Assembly (NCBI RefSeq): GCF_047663525.1
Contig: NC_092587.1
Coordinates: forward strand, 196,351,501-196,415,500
Reading direction: 5' to 3'
Length of the DNA: 64,000 bases
Origin: Anas platyrhynchos
Taxonomy: Eukaryota; Chordata; Aves; Anseriformes; Anatidae
A program made the translations under genes and the position numbers. Under the pieces are notes generated by a model that worked only from the letters and a program-made list of their open reading frames with translations, was not told the origin of the DNA and searched no databases. Positions 23,701 to 37,496 of the stretch are shown here, piece by piece (the stretch's first letter is position 1; every line of letters begins with the position of its first letter).

Positions 23701-26700
23701 AGGGAACATATTTCTTATACCACTAGTATCAAAGGCTGACTTTACTTAAGCGTTGGCATTTTTTTTTTCCTCCTGAATGACTGGCAAGGATTTGTGCCAG
23801 TCTTTCAATTGCATGAGAAGGAGCATCACTGTTGAATTTCAGGAACTTCAACCTCTGGTAGGTTGCCTTTTCCATTGCCCTTTGTAGGAAATAGCAATTA
23901 GATCTGTTGTTCTCTCATGTGCACTCTTTATAAGCTGATAACATTGCTGAAAAGAGGTGACAAGAAAACAGGAAAGAGCTCAGCCCTGTTTTTTCTCTCT
24001 CTGGCCTTTGAGGAAAGAGATTTATTTTCTGCTTCCTCCTCCCTATGTGAAACACAAGACTTGAGAAAGAAAATGGACCTGTATCAGCCTCCACAGACAT
24101 CAGAGTGGTCTGTGAAAAACACCAGGGTTAAAGGCAGAACTGAGAAAGGCTGAGGAAAAACTGTGTAGGTGAAAGGATAAGGGGAATGGGAGCAGAGCTG
24201 GCATGACAGCATAGACAGAATGTATTTAGTACAGACCAGATTCATCTTTGTATATCTGGGGCTCTTTGGAATGTTAATTGCTAGCTATCCACACCCTGAG
24301 GCAGGACAAAGAAGCATTAAAAATATAAATTATTTTTATTTTTGGTTATGGTTTGTGACCCAGTTTTATGATGTACCTGTTATGTTGAGTCCTTAGTGCA
24401 TAGAAGTACACTGCCTCTGGAGCAGGAGAGGGTAATGCATCAGCTGAAACAGAGGACTGAGCTCTTAGAAAAAGGAAAATCAACCCTCCTTTCAAACTTT
24501 TCTAACAGGTATGGAGGAGAAGATTTGAATGGTGAATACTCTTTTTATTTCCAGAACTTCCTTAGCTGCTCTCCTAGCATCCCATTAATAACAGATGTAC
24601 TGTGGACATAGCTCTGCAGGGAAGATCTTGGTTCATTAAGAACTTAATTGTTTTCTGAATAGCTAGATAACAGTTGTTTAGTAACAAGGGAACCATCATG
24701 TAATTGCTGTATAGCAATCCTTTCACAGACTTCTTGAATATTCTCCCTCTGCTTTAGAACAATTCCAGTTCCATCTCTTCAGCATCTTCTCTGTCAATCC
24801 CTCACAGATTTTTACACATTCTTGTTTAGGAACATTCAGATCAAAAACTACCTGTGACTAGGATTGCTGTATTCTGCATCCTCTACCACCTCAAAAGCCT
24901 CCACTTTTGTCCCCTATCTCATGCCACTTTTTAAATCCAGCTATAAAATAATTAAGCTGTTGACTTTAAATACTGCCTAATGGTACTCCATATGCACAGA
25001 TTTTGCATAAGATTATCAATGTCCGAAATGCCCTTGTTTAGTCTGTTGTGCTGCTTTTTACTCCCAACATCTGATTGCTGCAATCTGTGATTGAGTGAAT
25101 GTGCTTTCCTTTATGAATAGTTTGTAGATGTCCTAGGGATCCTCTGGGACAAAGGCAGCTGCATATATATAAGGTGATATTAGTATTTTCCATCTTATCA
25201 AAAAAAGTCCACAGCTGGGGAGATATTAAACCAATATTTTCAGCTCTCCACATTCCCAGTAGTTTAAATTGAAAAACCAAATATACAATTACTGACTAAA
25301 AATAGCTTTCCCCCCCTCGATTCACAGCATTACAAAGAACCTGCTGCATTACCTACTTCTCTCAAGACCACAGTGATCTTTAAAGGCCATTTCTAATGAT
25401 CTTTATATCCAGGCTAGATTTTATTGACTGAAACAATGGCACTCTTCTGGAGATTTTCTTCAACAAGCAGGTAGAGTTCACTGCTGTACGTATTTTTTGG
25501 TTCTTTATCCAACATTTTCTTTCACTTAGTGTCACTTCTCCCTCTTAACAAATTCCTCTTCCCACATAATGTATAGACCAGTGCAGTAGGGTCAACCACA
25601 CCTACCTTTCAGCAATTTTTTTTCTGAAGTATTTCTACAGTGATGGTATGCCAAAACCATTCACTTCCCGGAATAGAACTATTCAGTAGGATAACTGATC
25701 TCCTAAAGTATCAGGGGATGCATGAAAGCAGTCGGTCTGTTCACACTCTAGGACTTGCTATATGTGGTTACTGAAAAAAAAGAAAGAAACTATGAAGGCC
25801 AGCTCTACCCAGCCGTAACCATTAGCACATAGAGAAGGAGGGTGGTTCTGGGAACTCATGAGTTCTGGATTCAGCTCTGAATCTTGTCATAGGCTTCATA
25901 AGCCTTCCAGCAAATCATTTGGATTAATTTTCAGATATAGAAAATCAATTAGAATATTAATTCTACTCTCATTAAAAAAAAATAAAAAAAAATCTTGTTT
26001 GCCTATTGCAGTAATGACCATGTCCTGTTTATTGTACATGAAGTATTCAGGAAACAGAGTTCTGGCTTGGTTAGCAAGTCCTGTTACATCCAAGAATTCT
26101 CTTGGCTGGGATTTAATAACACAGGGGCCGTGACATTAATTATTCATATGCATTCTTCATTCACAGATTGTTCTTACTCACTTCAGTGAAAGTAGTTACA
26201 TGAAATTTTGTCTTGCTTGATAGAGAAAGATAAATCTTCTAAGACAAACTAACATTTCTGTTAATACATTGTAATAAAAAGGTGCTCCACATTCTCATCC
26301 TGTTTCCCACAGAGGTTCACACATTTCATTGATCATTTTACAAAACAACTGCTAGAGGTGTATTGGGATCCTATGGATTGCATTCACATTATCAGAATCA
26401 GTGGGATATTGGATTTTTTTATGTGTCTTTTAAGCATTGCCATGTCAAGAAATTAGGGTTTTAACATGCTTTTCCACTTCTTTATTTAAATACCAGTTCA
26501 TTTGTGTGGAAACATTGTAGATAGGTCTTAATTGCTGTTTAGCATCTTTGTGTTTGTAAGCAGCCAGTTTGGACCATTTAGGATTAAGCTGCTTTGATGG
26601 TTCTTCTTGTAGAGTGTAAAAGTTTTTTTCCTTCAGAGATTTCTGCTGGAAAAATTCAAAGAGTCAACTGACATACTGATAAAGATTTTTTTTTGCGTTT

Positions 26701-29700
26701 TCCTTCCATTTTTTCAAACCTTGGGAAAAAAATCTGTTCTTTTGAGGTGCTGAATTCTTTATCAGCCCATAGAGAATAACCATATTTGCAAATTTACAGT
26801 ATGCTGTCCAAAAAGATTCACAACATTGCTCTCCTTTCCTTAAGCTTTGGGAAGTGAATGATATTTTTATTTTTTATTTTCTTAAGAGAACTCCCAAGCC
26901 ACATGGCTAGTCATCTGTTACTGCCACATGCAGCCAAATCTGAGAGCATTTCTGTTTCTGCCTCCTGCCTCTTTTCAAGGTCTCGTAGGTTATTTTTCAA
27001 ATTTATAAATCTTGTCATATGTTCTTGTTCAAGTGGTGCATTTTGAGTTATATTCTATCACTTTAGTTCTCAGGCTTAAAATTCTGCATCCTTCTTACTG
27101 TGTGAAAAGCCAGTTACTGTTGTTAGCATGTCTGATATGTGCATAGTTTGTGTAAAGTATAGCATGCATAGCTGGTGTAATGCAGAGAGAAACTGCCTAA
27201 AGTGTCTCTGAATCAAGAAAAAGAGTTGACTCAATTGTACTTGGAAAAAAAAAAAAACGTGCGAAAGAATCCTGGTCAGTTGATAATGCATTCTTTCCTT
27301 ATTAAGCATGTCCCTGTTACAAATCCCTTTTTGTTATCTTTCATTTTCTGCATATAGCCCCTGTACCGTTTGCTTCAGTAAAGATTGCCTGTTGTTATTA
27401 AGGATTTTTCCGTATCACCTTTTGCATCTCAATAATCCTTTGCAATGAAATACAGGAAAAAAATAATTTTGTAAGTAGCTATTTAACTTGTACAAGGCCA
27501 AGCATAGATTTTTAAACTGTTTTATGGTTCTTTGGAGCCAAGCGTGTGATCATTTTTTATTTCAGTCAAATCAGGTTCAATTACATTGTTTTTATTCCAT
27601 TAAATGTCTTTTCTACAGTGCTAGGTTCTGGGTGCCAAGCTGGGTTCTAGACATTTCAGCAAGGTAAGACCTAGTGTCTGTTTCATCATATAGCAACTGG
27701 TTCATTGTATAGCAGCTGGTTCATTGTAAATTCAACTTTTTTTGTTCTTGATATGCTGCATATTTGAAGTAATTTAAGCTAGTTTAGCCCACAGTTAAAG
27801 GAAGGTTACGGTAAGAGATTTTTCCCTTAAACAGTCATGAAAAATTACAAGAAAAAGAGGAAAAAAAAGAGTTTTTCCACTATCTTTTTGAATATAAGAC
27901 AAACGATATGCAGGAAGTAAAGAAGAAGAATATAGTCAAAACGTGTACAATTTTTCAATTGTATCAACTTTATAAAATATGTGTTGCATGCAGCGCAGGA
28001 AGATGTTCTACATAAGTGCTTAAGGTACCTACGTATACCTTTCTAACTCCAATTAACATAAATACCTAGATGTCATTTAGGTATGCAATAGAAATTATAT
28101 GTTCTTCAAATCTGATTAAATAATGCTGCTTTTATATTATCCTACACCAAATTAAGTTGATCGAGGACTCAAGACAATACAAGTCTCTTTGCAGCCGTTG
28201 TCTATAGCTGAATTTTATGATTTTCTGTCCCTTGACAATCCATAAGAAGAGACAAGCATTTCTAGGCACAATTCATCTCTTCCTAATGCATGTATCAAAG
28301 ATGGGGTTGATGAATTTGGCTTTTAGAGTCCTCATTTCTGTCATTAATTGTGAAGGAAAGTTAGGATGCCAAGTCCACGTGTAAAGCTCTGTGTTACATT
28401 TGTCCAAAGTTAAGTGAAATGAATCCTAAGCTCAGGAAACACCCTTCACATCAATGTGATACTTCCCACCAACCAAAGTAATTAGAATAGCAGCAAATAC
28501 TGCACAGGCAGTTTAAATATATAGTCCTGCTGTTTAATGTGACATTTCTTTCGTTAAAAATGCTGCTGCTAATGAAACGATGTAGGGAAGCTTGTCAAAA
28601 CAATGTCTCAGGCAGGAAGAAATGTGATTCAGTAGAATTTTGATTCCTTGAGTTACTGGAATTTTTTTAAATACTGCTTTTTGACTACAGGAGAACAGGC
28701 GGCTGTAACTACTTATCCCAGTTTGAAAAGTAACCTTGTGATGCTTCTAGGAGCAAGTTATTCAAGTATTCATTTATTTGGTTTAACTGTAGGGAGTTGT
28801 AACCTCTCAAAGGACCCTGAAGCCAGATAATTATTGACATTTTATTTTTACACATATCCTTTTGAAATCTAAGACTACCGGATTGTTTCAAAAACAACAT
28901 AATGAAGGAGAAACTTTCCCTGCTTAGAATATTTTTTTTTAGAAATCACACTACTATAGTTCTGATTAAAATAAGATAGTGTTGCAGTTAGGCTTGTGTG
29001 ACTTTCTCAGGGGTATTTTTACATTCTATCATTTCCACATTCTCTTTTCTGATACTTTCAGAAAGTGTCCGTAGGTACCTGTTGAGTGTTTGGCAAACTT
29101 GGTATTAGTTGCTTTGAATGGTATGGACCACGTCAAGATGTCATTGTTTTCAGAATAACATTTTTCATCAGAGAACAGTGGCTGGTGAGTGGGACAGTGA
29201 GCTCTATCTGTTGAAATTTCATGTTCACTCTGAGGTGTACATTCTCTATGCAAAAAGAACTTTCAGCTTTTTTTATCCATTATGCTTTGCTTTGGAAGCC
29301 ATAGGTTTTATTCTTGTTGTATAGTTTTGAAATACTTTTAATTAAAAGAAAAATAGAAATAAATCCATCAGAGTTCTACAGTTCATTGCTCTGTGTAAGT
29401 CTTCACTTGTGAATTTTCAATAATAACTGCTGGTACAGTCACTGGGTCACTCTCTTTCTGTTATATTATCATCAGATCTTCTGCCAAGGTTGCAGTCATA
29501 CCAATAATCATTGCCTTAGATAATTCTGTCCTAATCCTTAGGTTCTTTTTCAAGAATTCATATGTTATGTATGAGTGTTTTTCTACCATCTTGAATAATT
29601 ATTAGCTTCTACAATATTAAGGATTAGGTTTTACTGTTTTTTGCTGCTTCAAGTTGATAGAAAGATCACTTCTGCCTTTTGATTTATGCCTCTACAGCTC

Positions 29701-30681
29701 CATGGTTTACTCTGATACTCCAGCTTGGGGCTGAGCATATTATGGCTCCCCTGAGGCTTGTTCACCAGCCTGCCATTCCTTTTGCTTTTCCATCCAGAAG
29801 GACTGACTAAACTTCATAATACTCTTTCCTCAAGGCAGGATCTAAGAAAAAGAGGTGTATCTTCTATACAGTACGCTATGAATTGTCTTAGATATGTAAT
29901 ATTTTTAAGAGATTTTTTTTTTCTAAAATTGATTTTCACCTAGAAATTCTGTGATTAACTCACATAAATTTTATTTCCATTATTTCTTTCTTCTATCTCC
30001 TTCTTACCTTGTCCCCTCCATGCTATAATTACTTATTTGTGTTGTGGTGGCTTCTGAAGGATCAGAGCCCTCATTTTTCAGACAATATACAGAGATCTCT
30101 GCTCTAAACCTTTAAATCAAGAAACAGAGAAACAGAACCAGAAGGCATAGAAATTCTTCTTAGTTCACAGACCAAACTTTTTGTAACTTTGCTTATCTAA
30201 GACAAACATCATAGGAGGTAGATAAATTAAAAATGTATACTTTTTAGCATTCTTCTCTACCTGACCAATTTCATTTGGCAGTTACCATTAGGTGTCTTTT
30301 CAGTTCAATAATAATACTTTCTTCAAGCTTTGAATTTTCTTAAGGCTTTCTTGAATGAGAAAGTAAGGCTTTTAAGAGAGAGTAAAATTTGCATTTACTT
30401 TGATTTAACAGTCTGTTATCTTTTCTCACAACAGTATGTTCTAAATGTGATTCAAGATGACTGATGCTCATAATTCTACAGAGGATTTTGGTTTCCAGAG
30501 CTACAGAATGTTTCTGTTGAAACATTGTGCTTTTGTTTCAGTCCTCTGCAATACTAGGTTTTCTGTAAGACCAAATTGCTATTTAATTTCACCAGAACAA
30601 AGAATTCAGCATGTTTTACTATGTCTTAATTCATGAACTTACTCACTTTTGGAGAAATTCGTTGATTTTTGTCACTGTTTT
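20758..30681. other. Intergenic, about 10 kb without recognised gene
   Basis: AT-rich unique sequence. I see homopolymer runs (21834-21855, 27243-27256), a 19-bp tandem duplication at 27692-27728 and no transposon that I can name. Two stretches have a somewhat coding-like composition: 23478-23720 (frames on both strands) and 24396-24611 (a charged plus-strand frame ending near a possible donor at about 24511). Neither matches a protein that I know. Confidence 0.6.
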
Positions 30682-32145
30682 GTCACAGAATTGCAGAAAC
30701 TTTTAGGTTGGAAGGGACCTCTTGAGATCATCTAGCCCAACCCTGTTGCTCAAGCAGTGTCAGTGATAGCAAGCTGACCATTTCCAGTTGGCTTTGGAAT
30801 GTTTCTACAGATCACAGGCTCTGTGACTTCTCTGGGCAATCTGTTTCAGTGTTTAACCACACTCACAGTAAAAAAAGAAAGTGTTTTCTTGTGTTTGGGA
30901 GGAATTCAATGTTTGTATGTTTGTTTGTTTGTTTTCATGTTTATTAATTTGTATCTGTTACTTCTTGTCCTGCCAGTGGGCAATACTATGAAAAGCCCAT
31001 CCACTTCCTCTTCCTTCCCTCACACCAGGTATTTATATACATTGATGAGATTAACCTGAGCCTTCTCATCTTCAGGCTGAACAGCCCCAGCTCTATCAGC
31101 CTCTCCTGGTAGGAAAGGTGCTCCAGTCCTTTAACCATCTTTGTGGTCATGCAATGAGGATGTTATGGGAGAGAGCATCTTGCCTTATTAAAGTCAAAAT
31201 ATGCAACACCCACTGTTCTGTCTTCACCCACCAGGCTAGTAACATCACTGTAGATGGCTACTGTGTTCATTAATCATGACTTCCCCTTTGTAAATCCATG
31301 CTGACCATCCCAAATTCCCTTCTTGTCCTTTGTGTGTTTGAAATAGTTTCCAGGATTATTTGCACCGCCAACTTCCCAGGGCTAGAGGTGAGTCTGACTG
31401 GCCTATAGTTCCCAGGAGCATCTTTATTGCCCTTCTTGAAGATTGGAGTAACATTTGCTTTCTTCCACCCTTTAGGAACCTCTTCCAGTTGCCATAACCT
31501 CTAAAAGATAATGGAGAGCGTCCTCAGAGTGACATCAACCAGCTCCCTCAGCACACATGGATACAAACCATCAGACCTGATGGACTTTTGGATGTCTAGT
31601 TCAAGTGTTCCCTAACCTGATCCTCATCCACTGAAGGTATTTCTTCCTTGCTCCAGACTTTCTTTCTAGTCTCAGAGGCCTGGGATTCCTGAAGGCCAAT
31701 ATTACCAGTAAAGATGGAGGCAAAGAAATCATTGAGTCATTTGTCACCATTTTGTCTGGTGACTACACCATTCAGCTGTGCTCCCACATTTTCCTAAGTT
31801 TTATTTCTGCTGTGTATGTACTTGTAGAATCCTCTCCTGTCACCTTTCCCATCCCTCACCAGATTCAACTCCAGGTTGTCCTTGGCTTTCTTAACCCTGT
31901 CCCTAAAAGATTAGAGACTCCTCCTCAGTCATCAGCCCCTGCTTCTACCTCTTGCACATTCTTTTTACATCTGAGTTCAGTTAGGAGCTCCTTGCTCACC
32001 TGTGCAGGCCTTCTGTTACATTTACTTGATTTCCTGCTAGTCAGGATGGATTTTTTTGAGAGGTTGAAATGGTAATTCTTGAATATCAACAGTCTCTCTT
32101 ATACCCCTCTTCTTTCCAGGCCCATATCGTATGGCATACGGCCCA
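30682..32145 (-). mobile_element. CR1 LINE with internal deletion
   Basis: Minus-strand CR1. The plus-strand start (tgtcacagaattgcagaaac, then ttggaagggacctcttgaga) is the reverse complement of the CR1 terminus. From about 31150 the sequence jumps to the reverse-transcriptase part of ORF2 (blocks such as gaggatgttatgggagagag and ttgcccttcttgaagattgg) and runs on to about 32145 (accccctcttc-type and ccttgaatatcaac-type blocks). The piece of ORF2 between is missing, so about 1 kb was lost. Stops and frameshifts are frequent; it cannot encode an enzyme. A (TTTG)n tract at about 30912-30934 sits in its 3' part. Confidence 0.9.
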
Positions 32146-35100
32146 CTGTCATATCTTTGTGTTCAATGGCTGCCACATTTTATTGCATTTTGAAGCTTTT
32201 GGTAATAGTTTATTATCTCCTATTGCTGATGAATTAATTCTGTGTACAAAAAGACCGATAGATATAACTGTTAGAGGATTTTAGAAGTCATTTAAAATTA
32301 TCTTTTATCACTTTTATTGGAGCTTGTTCAAGCCTCTGTGTGTAGAAGAATTCAACATCAATGAGACTGAAGGAAATCAAAACCAGGAGCTGTGTTCTGC
32401 AGACTGGTGAAAAAAGACTTTGCTCTGAGGAGAAGAGTCTTGTATCTATCCTGATCCTTGCTGCCTGTCTTAATATGTTTTTAACAAATTTCACTTAAAT
32501 AAAGAATGACTTCCCAAAATCTTATCATTGGATTACAGAAAATTAATATTGGAATAAAAATATTCTTTAAATATAAAAGAGTGACAATCCAGTGGTACAG
32601 TGCAATCTAAACAGGAATAGACAAAGATGTGAAAGAAAATCACAATTCATTAGTATGACAGATACATGGAGCTTGCTGATTTCAGCTCCTGTTTTATCTG
32701 CTTTTGAATGAACTTTTCTAAAAAGGCTCTCTGGATTTCTTCATTTTACTTGGGGAATGTGGCAAAATTATAGGTAAGTGTGTTTGAACGTGTGAGGAAT
32801 ACTTCTTCTTTAGAAGTCATTAGTCTGTCTAGTCTATATTGCCACCCAGCTGTGATCAGAGAAACTAAGTACAGAGGGCTTGAATGTTTAGTTTTGCTTC
32901 TGTTCAAAAAAATAAATAAATATTACAGAGATTACAGGATGTTCTTTATTTGTAGTAGGACAGAGTATGAACAGACTGCAGTACAAAGGATGGCAAAACA
33001 GGACATTGGTAGCATCAGCAGTCACAGTCAACTTGTGAAGAAAGAATTCCCTCAAAGGCTGTGAGGATCCTTATCTTCTGTGACATTGTGCTCAAACATG
33101 ACAGCTGTCTTTTGCTGCCTATGATAGCTCCTCTTCCCTTTTCCTTTGAAATATCTACACTCAAGTCCATAACTTTAGTATGCATTTATATTTTAGTTTC
33201 ACTAAGTCCTAAAAGCATCGAAATATTCAAGTGTTTTGTTCACAGTGGTTTACAGCAGACCTCACTTACATCAGTACATCTGATTCTGTGTTCAGCACTG
33301 AAGTGGGACTGAAAAGAAAAAAAATGAGCATATATATATGTATATGAGGAAATGCATACTAATTGCTATACAAGTAAGAACATTGTAACATTTGCATCCA
33401 ATTCACAGCTTTATGAACATACAGGCATAGTGAGTACAGAGAAAAAAGCATTACCCATTTTTGATGAGGAGGTAGAGTAAGGAATACAAATCAAAGAAAA
33501 TTATGAATCCATGTTTTGCTTCATGTTTTTGCTGTTCATTTTTTTTTGTTTGATCATTTTTTTTTTTTTTTAATTTTTAAAAACTACAAGGAATAAATTT
33601 TCTGTAGGTTTTACCACTGCTGCAGAGCAGAAATTGTTCTGCCACAAAGGTATATAATATGTAGGATCTAAATAAAGGTAGCCGAACTATAGAAGTACAT
33701 TTTCTACCTTGGTAGCTGTGTTGTTTTGTCATGTGTTGAACTATCTTCTATTACAGTAAACGTGAAAAATAATGATGTCCTTGTGACACCAAATTCCAAG
33801 AATACAAACTCCAGTGTTAGCAGCTTAGTTTTGCCCAGCTTCTCCCAGATCAGCTGCTCTTTTCAATCAAGTGCTTTTTCTATTTTTTCTTTCAGGCTCT
33901 CTTCAAAGTTTATCCCCATGTTAAGTTTGTCGTATGGCAAGCTGATTTCCTTTTCCAAATTAACTGTGTATTGACTCTGGGATTAGTAGCTCTTGTGTTG
34001 TGAGATGCCAGGATCTCCAGCACAGGAAAATGAGTCACGCTGTTTCGGAATGTGTCCAATGCAATATAAAGAGTAATTCATCAAGGAGCTGCAAAGTTTG
34101 AAAATGGATGCAAATGGTAACCATGTAATGAGTTTTTCCAGAGGAGCCTTGGCTCTTTTTATCTATGTTTGTGACAATTTCACCTGAAATATCACTTAAA
34201 TCTTGCAGGGAGTATGTGCAGGTAGATTTCTAGACCACAAAATCTTGAGTCTTCCTCAAGTTTAATTTCTTAAAAGCAGATTGAAGATTTATAATTAATA
34301 AATTATTAAAACTAATCATTCTGATTCTGGTGACCTGATTTTCAATGTGAACATTAGAACATTGTGTCCTCGGCAGTCTGAACATGTCTCTTTCAAGGAC
34401 TACCCTGAAAGTACAATGAAGGTTAGAGATAGGGACAAAATAGAATGGTTGCAGATGTGTGAACGCAGAAGTACACCATCTAGGAACCATGCTGAGTGTT
34501 TCATAGCGCTTTCTGGACACGTAACACCAATAAAATTCTTTCACTCTTACTTCTGTGAGCGCTGCACAGCAAGATGCATTCCTTTCCTTTGCTGCTGCTG
34601 ATAAATGAGTTGAATTATTAGGACTGAAGACATCAGAAATAGAAAGGACTTGGCATGATTATCAAATCAATCTACAGCAAGTTTTAGGACAAATAACAAT
34701 GCGGTCTTTCAAATATTCCAGAGTAAACAGCTTGTATTAGAGGGACCAATGAGACAATAAAAGATGAATCCGCCCTGTGCCATTTGAGGCTTCTTTTCAG
34801 AATATTAGTTTTCAGGATGTTACCACGCTTCAGTCATTATGACCGTGCTCACAACTCAGAGATGAATTGTGAATGCACCAGAGGGCATATGATATTGGAC
34901 ACAGGAAGAAGAGTGAATTCCTGAAAATAGTAGAACGAGTGAAATTCTATTTCAACAGGGACATTTAAGGATTCAGGGGTCTGTTCATGCTCTTGACAAG
35001 ATCACAGTATCCAAATGCCAAGCTGGGTACGAAGAACTGGAAATGCATGGAGATCTGGTAATTAAAATCACAATGTAAGGTAAAAGGAGTCTACAAATAG

Positions 35101-37496
35101 GTTGAAAGCTTTGCTATAAGCCCTCCTGTCTGCAGAAGAGAAAGGATTCACCCTCTCCCTTTGCTCCAGGATGGACTGCCTTTTCCAGGCTTGCCTTTAC
35201 CTATCCTGTTTGTAATTACATATACAGAGTAGCTCGCCTGTTGTCAGAATTAATTTTATTGTCTATTTTCCCCTGGATGATAAATTTGGCATAATTTGTT
35301 TCCTATGATTTGTTTGCACTTCCTCTTATTTACTTGTCTTATCTATTGTTCCCTTCCCCCCCCCCCCCCCCCTCCTTTTTTTTTTCTTGATAATAGGTTC
35401 CATTATTTGTCACGCATTAGCAGAGTGCCTGCCAGGATGAAGCTGAGGCAGTAGGGTTCCTGCAGTACAGCTAACGAGTGCTAACAGTGGTGGCAGTAAC
35501 AGAAGGGCCAGTTTGTTTAATAAATTTGGAAGAGAACTGGTATAGTTGATTTACAGTGGAGCGAATGCTGCCTGACAGTTCTCAAAGAGACGTTAATCAT
35601 ATTGCTTGCTAGAAAAAGTGAGCAAAAGATGAGAAAAAGAACAACAGTCTACTTAAGGCCTTTGGGGCAGGAAGAAAAAATAGCTCCGACTGTGAAAAGG
35701 TACAGGAGACCAGAGTGCACAGAGATGTTAAATGGCTATTAGATAGTAGAGGCTGCCACAACAATGAACTGTTCTGAGCACCTCAATATCAAAAAATAAG
35801 TCACAAAGAATTCAGAAATGAAGTAACAAACACCAGTATGTGTTTAAAGCTACATTTTTAAAAAAGTATCACAGAGTTAGCTCGCTGCTCTTGATTTGCT
35901 GCATTTTCTTTTGCAAAGGAATATATGGATCTAGTTTAATTGTCATGGTTTTCAAATGAAAACTTATCAATAAATCGAATTCAAGACACTTAAGATACAT
36001 TTGCTTAACTATCTTATGTGGATCTCCAAGAAGCTGTCCAGAGATGGCCAGGTGAGTACACACTGAAAGCCACTGATCCCATGTAACTATTTTGCACATT
36101 AATTCATGTCAACAGAGGCAAAGCAGAGGTGGACAAAGCCTCCTGTATGTTTACTGCTAGGTGGACAAAAGGCACTCAGCTGCCACTGAGGAACCTGGGT
36201 CTGTTCCTGTCTGCTGTGGATCTGTTCCCATCTGCAATTATATGACAGGCTGATGACACAGGATGGAGCGTCGTGGCTCAGGGTCAGCTACGGAAGGCAA
36301 CAGGACATGGCTGGCTGAATCTGAAGGAGCTCAGGTATAGCTTAGAATAAGTATCTTAAATTGTCAGCAAAAATGTTAATAATGATGTCATTTATAGTGA
36401 AATGTTGTCCAAGAATTGTTTTACGTTCATTGTTAGGGCAATTTGGAACTGGAGTTGTCAAAGCATTCAGAAACAGAATCACGCCTGAGTGACAGGAAAT
36501 TTTAAACATACTGAATGACAAATACAAGTGTTAGGCTTTTAATCTTTAATTTTTATGCTGCAATAGATATAGATAATGTCTAGCAACAGTAATTCAGGAA
36601 CCTAATATAGTATGAAAACTGTTCAAGAGACAAAAAGATGTTGAAGTCAGCTAAATGGAAACTTAGTAAAGATTGATTCATTAGGATTCACCAAAATGAA
36701 ATTGTGGCTGATACACTTTCATTTATATAAAGCTATTTCAAAACAACCCTGAAAACTGTTTTGAGAAAACTATTTTCTATTCTGTCATTCATAACACTTT
36801 GTATGTCTAGACTGGCGGTGTAACATCCCAGGTAGTAACTGAGTGCATTAATAAAAGCATTCAGTGTGGTGTTTTATCTTCTGCATGGAATCGAATGGGA
36901 GCCAAAGAAGTCAAACTTGCAAATCACTGTCTGTGAAAAGACTCTTTGCTATAATGAGGTTTCTACCTAACCTGTAGATAATCCGTTTCTGTTTTTCTAA
37001 GCATATGCAGGTGGATAGCAAATAAATCATTTTTCAATCCTTTCTATTCCTTAATCTTAACTAAAAAAAGCAGGTGCTTCATTTAATGAAGCAATTGCAT
37101 TATTGAAAGACAGTATTAGCACAATGAGGTTTCTATATAGTTACCTCTTTAAGTGGAGATCCATCCTATTACGGTACTGCACAAGTAATATAATTTCCAC
37201 ATGCAGTTTAGAAAGTAAAATACCTTTCAGGTGACCTTTTACTGTTTCCATTGAGTCTGGGTCTCCCTAGTGAGGCATTCTACTTTCAGCTTCAGTGAAC
37301 TCTACGGTCTGGAAGCTCAATCTGATAAGACGCATGTGAAACACCACATTTGTGTGTTATAATTGTGACAAAGGGCAAATGGCAACAGAAATAGAAATGC
37401 CACACTTGATGGACTACATTCTCATTTTATTTCATCATTTATTGCAAGGCAGTGGAATTATTTCAGCACAGTTCTGACATAAACGAATAACCACAA
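32146..37496. other. Intergenic, no recognised gene
   Basis: AT-rich unique sequence with a poly-T/A-rich block at 33541-33600 and a C homopolymer at about 35356-35373 followed by poly-T. The reading frames are short and mutually overlapping, with no recognisable product. Confidence 0.7.

Noticed and set aside
24396..24611. Charged 71-codon frame with a possible acceptor near 24407 and donor near 24511, considered as an exon
   Set aside because: No protein family recognised, weak acceptor context and no partner exons; kept only as a note.
31752..32075. 107-codon plus-strand frame
   Set aside because: Antisense to the CR1 reverse-transcriptase region.
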